Of a stretch of DNA of 7,602 nucleotides, positions 1-6,365 are shown piece by piece; the first letter of the stretch is position 1, and each line of letters opens with the position of its first letter. Where the stretch lies: NCBI RefSeq assembly GCF_039822205.1, contig NZ_JBAGBW010000041.1, forward strand, positions 1 through 7,602, in the 5' to 3' direction. The notes beneath the pieces are model-generated. The model worked only from the letters and a program-made list of their open reading frames with translations. It was not told the origin of the DNA and did not search any database. The translations under genes and the position numbers were made by a program. This DNA is from Thermodesulfobium sp. 4217-1. Its GTDB lineage: Bacteria > Thermodesulfobiota > Thermodesulfobiia > Thermodesulfobiales > Thermodesulfobiaceae.

Positions 1-5
1 CCCTC

Positions 6-33
6 TTGACAACATTATTTTTATAAATATAAT
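6..33 (+). promoter_or_regulatory. sigma-70 promoter of the hsp20 gene
   Basis: A perfect -35 box TTGACA (6-11) and a perfect -10 box TATAAT (28-33) are separated by 16 bp. Transcription should start near 40-41, inside the left arm of the CIRCE operator. A strong consensus vegetative promoter whose start is covered by a repressor site is the usual arrangement for HrcA-controlled heat-shock genes: on by default and held down by the repressor at normal temperature. The 16-bp spacer is one base shorter than the optimum. Confidence 0.9.
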
Positions 34-72
34 TATTTTTAGCACTCTAAGAGAATGAGTGCTAAAAATAAT
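32..72 (+). promoter_or_regulatory. CIRCE operator (HrcA binding site), extended inverted repeat
   Basis: The exact CIRCE consensus TTAGCACTC-N9-GAGTGCTAA occupies 39-65. The complementarity goes beyond the 9-bp consensus: bases 32-47 and 57-72 are perfect 16-bp inverted copies around the 9-nt spacer 48-56. CIRCE is the established operator of the heat-shock repressor HrcA, mostly upstream of groESL and dnaK operons. Here it controls an hsp20 gene, so an hrcA gene is expected elsewhere in the genome. If transcription starts near 41, the element also forms a hairpin at the 5' end of the mRNA, which in other bacteria affects mRNA stability. Confidence 0.95.
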
Positions 73-76
73 ACTT

Positions 77-84
77 AGGAGGTG
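77..84 (+). promoter_or_regulatory. ribosome binding site of hsp20
   Basis: AGGAGGTG at 77-84 is a near-full match to the anti-Shine-Dalgarno sequence. It lies 5 nt before the ATG at 90, and it fixes that start. Confidence 0.9.
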
Positions 85-89
85 TAAAC

Positions 90-560
90 ATGTTTAAACC
101 TGTTAGATCTTTGTTGAGGTCATCTGATCCATTCGAAAATCTATTTACTATTCAGGAAAGAATTAACAAGGTTTTTAATGACTTATTGCCTTCTTCAGAA
201 GTTGATTCCACTTCACGTTGGGTACCTGCAATAGACGTGTTTGAAAAGGAAGGCAATATAGAAATCGAGTTAGAGGCACCAGGAATTAAGGAAGAAGACT
301 TAAAAATTAAGATTGAAGATGGCATGCTCATCATTAGTGGTGAGAGAAAGTTTGAAAAAGAAGATAAAAAAGAAAATTATTACAGAATGGAAAGAAGCTA
401 TGGTAGTTTTTCAAGAAGCTTCTCGCTTCCAGACAACGTAGAAAGAGATAAAATTGGTGCAAAATACGAAAACGGTCTCCTAAAGATTACTCTACCAAAA
501 AAGCCAGAATCTCAGCCAAAAGAAATACCTGTGAACTTTGTAAAGGAAATAGAGAAATAG
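90..560 (+). CDS. Hsp20 small heat-shock protein (alpha-crystallin family)
   Basis: This is an ATP-independent cytoplasmic holdase chaperone that binds unfolding proteins as large oligomers and passes them to DnaK/ClpB-type systems. The 156-residue length is typical. A variable N-terminal arm (1-43) is followed by an alpha-crystallin domain (about 44-138). That domain contains the early segment around AIDVFEKEGNIEIELEAPG (47-65), the ISGER strand (82-86) and the signature AKYENGLLKITLPK (124-137). The C-terminal tail carries the I-x-V oligomerisation motif IPV (146-148). The ATG start follows AGGAGGTG. The gene stands alone between a CIRCE-covered promoter and its own terminator, so it should be a monocistronic, HrcA-repressed heat-shock gene. 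It is transcribed toward the minus-strand queA operon. The family call is firm; a specific symbol such as hspA or ibpA cannot be assigned. Confidence 0.97.
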   Translation: MFKPVRSLLRSSDPFENLFTIQERINKVFNDLLPSSEVDSTSRWVPAIDVFEKEGNIEIELEAPGIKEEDLKIKIEDGMLIISGERKFEKEDKKENYYRMERSYGSFSRSFSLPDNVERDKIGAKYENGLLKITLPKKPESQPKEIPVNFVKEIEK

Positions 561-572
561 ATCTTATTTATC

Positions 573-603
573 TCCCCCCGCAATATTGCGGGGGGATTTT
601 TTT
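573..603 (+). terminator. intrinsic terminator of hsp20
   Basis: Bases 573-596 are a perfect 24-base palindrome with a GC-rich lower stem (TCCCCCCGC paired with GCGGGGGGA) around a central AATATT. Seven T residues follow (597-603). This is a strong Rho-independent terminator for the plus strand, starting 13 nt after the hsp20 stop. The last two T residues lie within the reverse-strand stop codon of queA (602-604). On the minus strand the same hairpin follows queA after only 5 nt, but no U-tract follows the stem, so it would be a weaker terminator in that direction. Confidence 0.93.
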
Positions 604-1609
604 AGATAATTAACATTGCATCGCCAAATGAATAAAACCTATAGTTGTTTTCAATTGCATGACTATAAGCTCTTTTAATCAGATTTATACCTCCAAATGC
701 CATGGTGAGAGCTAAGAGACTGGTGTTTGGAAGGTGAAAATTAGTCATAAACATATCTGGAACCTTAAAGTTATAACCAGGCAAAATCACTGTATCTATG
801 TATCCGTTGTAAGAATTTGGAACAGTAGATTCAACAGTCCTCATGCTAGTAGTTCCAACAACCAAAACTTTATTTCTTAACTTAGCCTTTTTTATAGAAT
901 CACATACCTCTTGTGAAATATCTACCCATTCAGGCTCCAACAAGATCTCACCATCGTTCGAAATTGACTTAAAAGTTCCAGGCCCTACGTGAAGGGTAAT
1001 AAATTTAATCGCTACACCCTTTTCTTTTAACGCATCCAATAAACTCTGCGTAAAGTGAAGCCCTGCAGTGGGAGCCGCGACTGATCCTGGTACATTTGCA
1101 AATTTTGTCTGATATTTCTCATCAAAATCCTTACTAAATTTCTTTACATATGGGGGTACAGGAACCATTCCAAATTCTTCAAGCACTGAATCGATATCAT
1201 CATAAAACTCTATAATCCTTCTACCCTGCAAGTCTATGTCTTTAACGTTTCCCATTTTTTTGCCATTTAACAAGATCTCTTTGCCAATCTTTAATCTCTT
1301 ACCTGGCTTTGCCATAAAAAGCCCAGTTTTGGAATCGATTTTCTTTATTAGAAGCACTTCAACTTTTGCAGAGCTGTCGGTTACTACATAAAGCCTTGCC
1401 TTTATTACTTTGGTATTGTTTAAAATAATTAAATCACCATTATTTAGAAAGTTTGGCAAATCTCTTACTATGCAATCTTCAAAACCTAATTTTTTTTTAT
1501 CAATAACAAGAAGTTTTGCGCTGTCGCGAGGTTCGAGAGGCTTTTGCGCAATCTTTTCATTTGGAAGAGAATAGCTTAGATTCTCCATTAACTCTTTATC
1601 AAGGATCAA
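602..1609 (-). CDS. queA: S-adenosylmethionine:tRNA ribosyltransferase-isomerase
   Basis: QueA transfers and isomerises the ribosyl part of S-adenosylmethionine onto 7-aminomethyl-7-deazaguanine at position 34 of GUN-anticodon tRNAs, giving epoxyqueuosine. The 335 residues match the family's usual size. Hallmarks are PLEPRDSAKLLV (24-35), GSVAAPTAGLHFT (175-187), HVGPGTFKSI (207-216), GTTSMRTVES (252-261), TNFHLPNTSLL (289-299) and the C-terminal RFYSFGDAML (324-333). The start is a TTG at 1609-1607, 8 nt after a strong GGAGGT. The in-frame ATG eight codons in would lie about 29 nt from that site. The first 11 nt overlap the end of the SpoIID-domain gene, so it is the last gene of the operon. 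Its product is the substrate of QueH, encoded three genes upstream. Function is secure; the start is very likely. Confidence 0.98.
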   Translation of the reverse strand: MILDKELMENLSYSLPNEKIAQKPLEPRDSAKLLVIDKKKLGFEDCIVRDLPNFLNNGDLIILNNTKVIKARLYVVTDSSAKVEVLLIKKIDSKTGLFMAKPGKRLKIGKEILLNGKKMGNVKDIDLQGRRIIEFYDDIDSVLEEFGMVPVPPYVKKFSKDFDEKYQTKFANVPGSVAAPTAGLHFTQSLLDALKEKGVAIKFITLHVGPGTFKSISNDGEILLEPEWVDISQEVCDSIKKAKLRNKVLVVGTTSMRTVESTVPNSYNGYIDTVILPGYNFKVPDMFMTNFHLPNTSLLALTMAFGGINLIKRAYSHAIENNYRFYSFGDAMLII

Positions 1610-2696
1610 ATTTTGTTACCTCCGTACCAGGAAAATAATGTTTGATAATATTTTTATAGCTAATATTTGATTTAGCCATAGCATAAGCGCCCCATTGGCT
1701 CAACCCTACACCATGACCACTGCCAGAACCCTCAAAACTAAGGAACCTTTCATCGATAGTTACCCTAAAATTAGTGCTATAAAGTCCAAAAATTTTACGA
1801 AGCTGGAGCGAAGTCACAATATATTTTTTCTTGTTGATTGTGAATTCAACTTTTTCTGCTCTGCCTGAGCTATCAATGGAGATTATTTTAACACCATTAA
1901 ATTTATAATCATTGGAACTATCTTGAATAAATTTCTCATTTTTTAAAGTTTCGAACACTTTGTCCAGAGGGATTTTCTTAATCCAATGGACATAAGGTGA
2001 AAATTTATCATAATCTCTTACAGGAATCAGATAAGGTATCTGAGAACCCCAAACATTTTCTACATTCTCTGTCATGCCCATTCCGGAAGATGAATGATAG
2101 AACACAGATGCAATACTACCCTTATAGGAGATTATCTCTCCATTTGTTTTATCAACTGCTTCTTCAATGTTTTTCGGAACCAGTGATCTAATATCGAAAT
2201 TTTGGTTTAAACTATTTGGCAATATATAACCATTTTCTTTAATTTTTTTCAAAGCGTATGTTCTAGCCAAAATTGCCTGAGCCTCCAACGCCTGAATAGG
2301 CCACGAAGAAGGCATCTCACAAGACACAACTTTTTTTACATAAGATTCCAGATCTATCAGGACAAAAGCGTTCAAAAAACCATTTTTTTCACCAATCATT
2401 AAATTTGAATTTACCTCTAATCCGTCGATATTAATCGGATCTTTAGAGCTAACTTCAAATGTGTCGTTCTCAAAAACATAAATATGGCCACTATTGTTGT
2501 CACTAAATGAAGAAAACACAAAAATTCTTGAGGTTTTATATGGCTGTTTGTCTTTTCTTAAAACAATCTCAGACTGAGAAGAAATATGAAAAACCTTAGC
2601 AGTGCTAATTAAAACAGGCACAGTATAGGCATCAGAGTTTGTCGCAAAAAAAGAGAGAATGAAAACAAGAAAAAGAATTGATCTAATATTTATCAC
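1599..2696 (-). CDS. SpoIID/LytB-domain secreted protein (putative murein lytic enzyme)
   Basis: Proteins of this family (SpoIID of sporulating Firmicutes, LytB amidase enhancer) act on peptidoglycan outside the membrane; SpoIID is a lytic transglycosylase acting on denuded glycan strands. Residues 1-23 form a signal peptide: a short basic start, a hydrophobic core around SILFLVFILSFFA, and a likely cleavage after SDA. The SpoIID domain spans about 110-360. It shows LIDLESYVKKVVSCEMPSSW (113-132), with E127 at the position of the catalytic glutamate, then ALEAQAILARTYAL (136-149), YHSSSGMGMTENVENVWG (200-217) and the C-terminal GSGHGVGLSQWGAYAMA (325-341). The GTG start overlaps the TGA of the DUF2905 gene as GTGA, and its own ribosome site is weak, so translation is probably coupled. 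The HSSSG segment has no cysteines, unlike the zinc-binding SpoIID of some clostridia. One copy does not prove sporulation, because many non-sporulating bacteria carry this domain. Confidence 0.92.
   Translation of the reverse strand: MINIRSILFLVFILSFFATNSDAYTVPVLISTAKVFHISSQSEIVLRKDKQPYKTSRIFVFSSFSDNNSGHIYVFENDTFEVSSKDPINIDGLEVNSNLMIGEKNGFLNAFVLIDLESYVKKVVSCEMPSSWPIQALEAQAILARTYALKKIKENGYILPNSLNQNFDIRSLVPKNIEEAVDKTNGEIISYKGSIASVFYHSSSGMGMTENVENVWGSQIPYLIPVRDYDKFSPYVHWIKKIPLDKVFETLKNEKFIQDSSNDYKFNGVKIISIDSSGRAEKVEFTINKKKYIVTSLQLRKIFGLYSTNFRVTIDERFLSFEGSGSGHGVGLSQWGAYAMAKSNISYKNIIKHYFPGTEVTKFDP
1618..1623 (-). promoter_or_regulatory. ribosome binding site that selects the queA TTG start
   Basis: On the minus strand GGAGGT reads from 1623 to 1618, inside the 3' end of the SpoIID-domain gene, and ends 8 nt before the TTG at 1609. 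It is the strongest reason to prefer this non-ATG start over the internal ATG at 1588. Confidence 0.85.
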
Positions 2697-2917
2697 TTTC
2701 TAAAAAAATAAAAAAATAGGTTTAACAGTATTGTCAAAATTAAGCTTACAAGCAGCATAGACAAAAATGGAAAATAAACCCTAATATTTGATCCTCTATA
2801 TTCAAAATCACCAGGAAGCTTGCCAAAAAATGGCAATTTGTCAAACAACATTAAGAGGAGTCCGACAAAGATTAACAAACATCCTATTCCGATGAATATT
2901 TTAGAAAATTCGCTCAC
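2693..2917 (-). CDS. DUF2905 family small membrane protein
   Basis: This 74-residue protein has two hydrophobic segments, about 6-26 and 50-72. They flank a conserved loop with KLPFFGKLPGDF (27-38) and a RVYFPF strand (47-52), the recognisable DUF2905 pattern (GKLPGD followed by FYFP). The function of the family is not known to me. The small size and two-helix topology suggest an inner-membrane accessory protein. The GTG start overlaps the queH TGA as GTGA, and its own TGA overlaps the next gene's GTG in the same way, so it is locked into the translational chain. No good Shine-Dalgarno precedes it. In other bacteria I recall DUF2905 genes near ruvB, spoIID-type and queA genes, which agrees with its position here. 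Confidence 0.87.
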   Translation of the reverse strand: MSEFSKIFIGIGCLLIFVGLLLMLFDKLPFFGKLPGDFEYRGSNIRVYFPFLSMLLVSLILTILLNLFFYFFRK

Positions 2918-3459
2918 TTTTCATTAACTCTTGATCTTTTTCTTGTTATCATTTCATATTCACTCATAATACAGCCGCAATAGTGCTGCCTATAAATATT
3001 ATTTTCTTTGGAAAACCTTATAGAATTTTGGTACAAAGATCTAAAATTATTAAAAATGTAATCGATCTTGTATTTGTTAGAAATATTTTCAAAACAGTCC
3101 TTTATAACATCGAGAGATTGATATGGGCTTATAGATAAAGTGGTAGAAAATGCATCGAAACCCAGATCCTTTGCTATTTTAGCTGTTTTTTCAAGTCTCA
3201 AAAATATGCAATTTACGCATCTTTGATCAGTTGAAAAATTATTTATCCAACTCTCAACTCCCCAGTCAACAGAATAAGCTACCTCAAAATCCAAAAGCCT
3301 TGACACTTCTTCCAGGTTTACCCTTCTTTTCTCGTATTCTGAGAATGGATGAATATTTGGGTTAAAATAAAATCCCAAAAAATCTATACCCTGTGCCTTG
3401 AACCAGGGAACTACACCGCTGGCACAGGGTCCGCAACAAACGTGCAATAATACTTTCAT
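2914..3459 (-). CDS. queH: epoxyqueuosine reductase QueH
   Basis: QueH (formerly DUF208) reduces epoxyqueuosine in tRNA to queuosine, the last step of the pathway, and replaces the unrelated cobalamin enzyme QueG. The 181 residues contain the family pattern: LLHVCCGPCASG (4-15), FNPNIHP (32-38), RCVNC (80-84), TTLSISPYQS (106-115) and YRQHYCGC (156-163). Cysteines 8, 9, 81, 84, 161 and 163 are the conserved ones expected for the iron-sulfur cluster and nearby redox or metal site. The ATG follows the dapA TAA with no intervening base, and no clear Shine-Dalgarno lies in the dapA tail, so translation probably depends on ribosomes finishing dapA. Its stop overlaps the DUF2905 start. The partner enzyme QueA is encoded downstream in the same operon. 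No queG-like gene is visible in the window. Confidence 0.96.
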   Translation of the reverse strand: MKVLLHVCCGPCASGVVPWFKAQGIDFLGFYFNPNIHPFSEYEKRRVNLEEVSRLLDFEVAYSVDWGVESWINNFSTDQRCVNCIFLRLEKTAKIAKDLGFDAFSTTLSISPYQSLDVIKDCFENISNKYKIDYIFNNFRSLYQNSIRFSKENNIYRQHYCGCIMSEYEMITRKRSRVNEK

Positions 3460-4350
3460 TTACGAAGGAATTTTATTAAACTTAACCAGGAGTTCCTTTA
3501 GCTTATCTAACTCTTGCTTACCAAGAGGAACGAGCGGCAATCTCGGATTACCAGCTTTAAAGCCGATAAGATTGGTAGCAGCTTTAACAGGAATCGGGTT
3601 TGTACTTGTAAACATCGCTTTAAAAACAGGGAATAACTTCAGATGCATCTCTTTTGCTTTTACTGTATTTCCGTTTACAAAATCCATAACCATCTCTCTA
3701 ATTTCAGGTCCAATAACGTGGCTTGCTACGCTTATTATTCCATAACCACCAACAGCTAATATAGGAAGAGTCATAGAGTCATCTCCACTATAAACCAGGA
3801 AATTTTCTTTTACCGATGATAGTATTTGAGATACCTGTTCTGTTGAGCCTGTTGCGTCCTTCAAAGCAACAATATTTTTTACCTCAGAAAGTCTTATAAC
3901 AGTTTCTGGATTCACATTTATACTTGTTCTGCCAGGAATATTGTATAAAATGCACGGCAAGGATGTTGATTTGGCAACTGCCTTGAAGTGTTGATACAAG
4001 CCTTCCTGAGGTGGTTTGTTGTAGTATGGAGCTACAAGCAATACCCCATGTACTCCGACATTTTCAGCAATCTTTGTAGAGTTTATAGCAGTATCAGTTG
4101 AGTTTGAGCCAGTTCCAGCAATTATAGTGCCTTTGTCTTTTAATGAATCGTAAACCGATTTAAAGAGTTCAAATTCTTCCTGGTGAGTTAGTGTAGGAGA
4201 TTCACCAGTAGTGCCCGCAAGGACTACACCATCAGAACCATTTTCAAGAAGAAAATTCGCAAGTTTAACCGCTTCATCATAATCAACCTTTCCTTCATCG
4301 TTGAAAGGCGTAACCATTGCGGTTAAAACTCTACCAAAATTGACTTGCAT
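3460..4350 (-). CDS. dapA: 4-hydroxy-tetrahydrodipicolinate synthase
   Basis: DapA condenses pyruvate with L-aspartate-4-semialdehyde to give 4-hydroxy-tetrahydrodipicolinate, the first committed step to diaminopimelate and lysine in the cytoplasm. The 296-residue length is normal. The (beta/alpha)8 aldolase-class features are present: GTTGESPTL (46-54) with T47 and T48, PYYNKPPQEGLYQHF (108-122) with Y110, YNIPGRTS (136-143) with Y136 and R141, and the Schiff-base lysine K164 in ALKDATGS (162-169). These match the catalytic residues of the E. coli enzyme, so it should be active. The ATG at 4350 is 8 nt after AGGAGG. The gene lies 30 nt after asd, which makes its substrate, so the pair is a lysine/diaminopimelate module. 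Related pyruvate aldolases (KDG aldolase, N-acetylneuraminate lyase) are less likely given the motifs and the asd neighbour. Confidence 0.97.
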   Translation of the reverse strand: MQVNFGRVLTAMVTPFNDEGKVDYDEAVKLANFLLENGSDGVVLAGTTGESPTLTHQEEFELFKSVYDSLKDKGTIIAGTGSNSTDTAINSTKIAENVGVHGVLLVAPYYNKPPQEGLYQHFKAVAKSTSLPCILYNIPGRTSINVNPETVIRLSEVKNIVALKDATGSTEQVSQILSSVKENFLVYSGDDSMTLPILAVGGYGIISVASHVIGPEIREMVMDFVNGNTVKAKEMHLKLFPVFKAMFTSTNPIPVKAATNLIGFKAGNPRLPLVPLGKQELDKLKELLVKFNKIPS

Positions 4351-4358
4351 AATAAAAA

Positions 4359-4364
4359 CCTCCT
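4359..4364 (-). promoter_or_regulatory. ribosome binding site of dapA
   Basis: AGGAGG reads from 4364 to 4359 on the minus strand, 8 nt before the dapA ATG, in the 30-nt gap after asd. No promoter or hairpin is visible in that gap. Confidence 0.85.
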
Positions 4365-4380
4365 TTAATATTTTGGAAAG

Positions 4381-5385
4381 TTATTTTTTATTTATTAAAG
4401 ACTCAGCAATCTGAACAGCATTCAATGCTGCTCCTTTTCTTAGATTGTCCGAAACAACCCAAAGATTTAGGCCAAACTTAACAGAAAAGTCCCTTCTAAT
4501 TCTGCCAACAAAGGTTTCATTCTTATTGGCAGTTAGTATAGGCATAGGATAGATATTTTTTTCAGGATCGTCATACAGCAATACCCCAGGTGATTTTGAT
4601 AAAAGCTCTTTAACTTCTTTTATGTCGAAGTCATTTTCAAATTCGATATTTACGCTTTCGCTGTGAGAATTTAATACTGGCACTCTAACTGCGGTACAAG
4701 TAATTGCAAGATCGTCAATATGCATTATCTTTCTGCTCTCATCGACTACTTTAATCTCTTCTTTTGTATAACCGTTTTCTTTAAAAACATCTATGTGAGG
4801 AATACAGTTAAAAGCAATTTGATAGGGGAATTTCTCACAAACTATTTCTTTCCCGTTAGCAATAGCATCAACCTGATTGTTCAAATCATCTATACCCTTT
4901 TTCCCAGCGCCAGAAACAGCTTGATATGTGGAAACCACAACTCTTTTTAAACCATATCTCTGATGCAATGGCCACAGAACAAGAACAAGCTGGGCAGTAG
5001 AGCAATTTGGGTTGGCAATAATACCTTTGTTATTAAATACATCATCCTCGTTCACCTCAGGAACCACTAAGGGGACATCAGGATCCATACGCCATGCGCT
5101 ACTATTGTCAATAACCACACATCCTCTTTTGGCTGCCTCGGGAGCCAGTTCCTTAGAAAGATCGCCTCCAGCAGAAAAGAGAGCAATATTTATATCATCA
5201 AAAGCCTCAGGCCTTGCAAGTTCTACCACGATCTCTTTACCTTTATATAAAATCTTCTTACCAACAGATTTAATAGAAGCAAGAGCTTTAACTTCAGAAG
5301 CTGGAAAATTCCTCTCCTCCAGAACCGAAAGCATCTTAGAACCTACGACCCCAGTAGCACCAACAACTGCAACTTTTAAACTCAT
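4381..5385 (-). CDS. asd: aspartate-semialdehyde dehydrogenase
   Basis: Asd reduces L-aspartyl-4-phosphate with NADPH to L-aspartate-4-semialdehyde, the branch point to lysine/diaminopimelate, threonine and methionine. The 334 residues match the family. The N-terminal nucleotide-binding loop GATGVVGSKM (9-18) opens the Rossmann domain. The active-site cysteine is C128 in NPNCST (125-130), followed by STYQAVSGAG (152-161) with Q155. The catalytic histidine is H241 in VPVLNSHSESVN (235-246). The ATG at 5385 is preceded by AGGAGG with an 11-nt gap. It sits 23 nt after the transporter gene and 30 nt before dapA, which uses its product. The missing lysine-pathway genes (dapB and others) must be elsewhere. 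It is intact and of the short bacterial Asd type. Confidence 0.97.
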   Translation of the reverse strand: MSLKVAVVGATGVVGSKMLSVLEERNFPASEVKALASIKSVGKKILYKGKEIVVELARPEAFDDINIALFSAGGDLSKELAPEAAKRGCVVIDNSSAWRMDPDVPLVVPEVNEDDVFNNKGIIANPNCSTAQLVLVLWPLHQRYGLKRVVVSTYQAVSGAGKKGIDDLNNQVDAIANGKEIVCEKFPYQIAFNCIPHIDVFKENGYTKEEIKVVDESRKIMHIDDLAITCTAVRVPVLNSHSESVNIEFENDFDIKEVKELLSKSPGVLLYDDPEKNIYPMPILTANKNETFVGRIRRDFSVKFGLNLWVVSDNLRKGAALNAVQIAESLINKK

Positions 5386-5396
5386 TTTATTAACAA

Positions 5397-5402
5397 CCTC
5401 CT
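5397..5402 (-). promoter_or_regulatory. ribosome binding site of asd
   Basis: AGGAGG reads from 5402 to 5397 on the minus strand, 11 nt before the asd ATG and within the 23-nt gap after the transporter stop codon. The spacing is slightly long but the site is unambiguous. Confidence 0.82.
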
Positions 5403-5408
5403 AAAACA

Positions 5409-6359
5409 TTATAAATAGATTTCGTCTTCAGGATCTCTTTGTGACCAAAAGTTAGCAAGCATAGAACCAGAAATGTTATGCCAAACGCTAAAAACGACAG
5501 AAGGCAATGCAGCAATAGGGGTCAAAAATTTCATAGCCAGTACTGTACTCAAACCAGAGTTTTGCATTCCTACTTCAAATGATATCGCCCTCGCTTGTTT
5601 TTCTGTCATACCAAAAAGGTATTTTGAAGATAAATATGCTAACAAATAACCTAAACTATTATGCAAAACTACAGCAATAATAACAGGAATAGCCACCAAA
5701 AATAGCCTATCTCTTGTGACTGCGACAACAGCGCTAATAATCAAAACAATAGCAAACACAGAGACCGATGGCAAAAAATACGAAACTGCCTTGGTTCTTT
5801 CAGCGCCAAACAAAACTCTTATTAAAAAACCAAGAACTATAGGAACTATAATAATTTTAAATATATCAACAAACATAGCATTTGGATCTATTGGAATCCA
5901 AGTTCCTGCAAGCCAATAGTACAAATAAGGAGTGACGAAAGGAGAAAGAAGCGTGGTGATTGAAGAAACAGTTACAGAAAGTAAGACATCTCCTTTTGCA
6001 ATCAAAGTCATAACATTAGATGCAGTTCCCGAGGGAGCGCAGCCGACCAGAACGACACCCGCAGCCAGTTGATAAGGCAACTGAAGTAAGAGAACGATGC
6101 CAAAACCTAATAAAGGCATAATAATAAATTGTAAAAGAACACCAATAATAACATTTCTCGGTTGTTTAAAAATCTGTTTGAAATCTTCTGGGCTAAGCGT
6201 CATTCCCATACCAAACATTATTATACCCAATAAGATAGAGATATACGGTACTAACCACTTAAAAAAATTAGGATTATAAAATGCTAAAATCGCGAAAATT
6301 ATAACCCACATTGTAAAAAAGCCCGTAACCCATTTTATAAACCGATCAGCAATACTCAC
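5409..6359 (-). CDS. BASS-family transporter (bile acid:sodium symporter fold)
   Basis: This is a polytopic inner-membrane protein, probably a sodium-coupled symporter for an organic anion; the substrate cannot be read from sequence. With the GTG start at 6359 it has 316 residues and about nine or ten hydrophobic segments. Family hallmarks are FGMGMTLSPEDF (49-60), GCAPSGTASNVMT (106-118) with the extended unwound-helix region, and FEVGMQNSGL (261-270), whose E262, Q266 and N267 match the sodium-site pattern of the family. The frame also offers an ATG at 6410 (333 residues), but that ATG has no ribosome site and would overlap a candidate -10 box, whereas GTG 6359 has GGGGG six bases upstream. 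It is the first gene of the asd-dapA operon. Members of the family carry pantoate or ketopantoate (PanS), pyruvate, or bile acids. A role in moving an amino-acid precursor is only a guess from context. Confidence 0.92.
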   Translation of the reverse strand: MSIADRFIKWVTGFFTMWVIIFAILAFYNPNFFKWLVPYISILLGIIMFGMGMTLSPEDFKQIFKQPRNVIIGVLLQFIIMPLLGFGIVLLLQLPYQLAAGVVLVGCAPSGTASNVMTLIAKGDVLLSVTVSSITTLLSPFVTPYLYYWLAGTWIPIDPNAMFVDIFKIIIVPIVLGFLIRVLFGAERTKAVSYFLPSVSVFAIVLIISAVVAVTRDRLFLVAIPVIIAVVLHNSLGYLLAYLSSKYLFGMTEKQARAISFEVGMQNSGLSTVLAMKFLTPIAALPSVVFSVWHNISGSMLANFWSQRDPEDEIYL

Positions 6360-6365
6360 ACTTAA

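Noticed and set aside
152-334. Minus-strand open frame inside hsp20 (60 codons)
   Set aside because: It is antisense to the alpha-crystallin domain, short, and without a start signal.
3398-3745. Plus-strand open frame opposite dapA/queH (115 codons)
   Set aside because: It lies antisense to two well-supported conserved genes, matches no family I recognise, and its composition is what the opposite strand of those genes gives.
4351-4380. Possible internal promoter or lysine riboswitch before dapA
   Set aside because: The 30-nt gap contains only a ribosome site and is far too short for a lysine riboswitch.
5012-5404. Plus-strand open frame opposite asd (130 codons)
   Set aside because: It is wholly antisense to asd, Ser/Thr/Leu-rich low-information sequence with no domain, and no ribosome site or promoter was noted.
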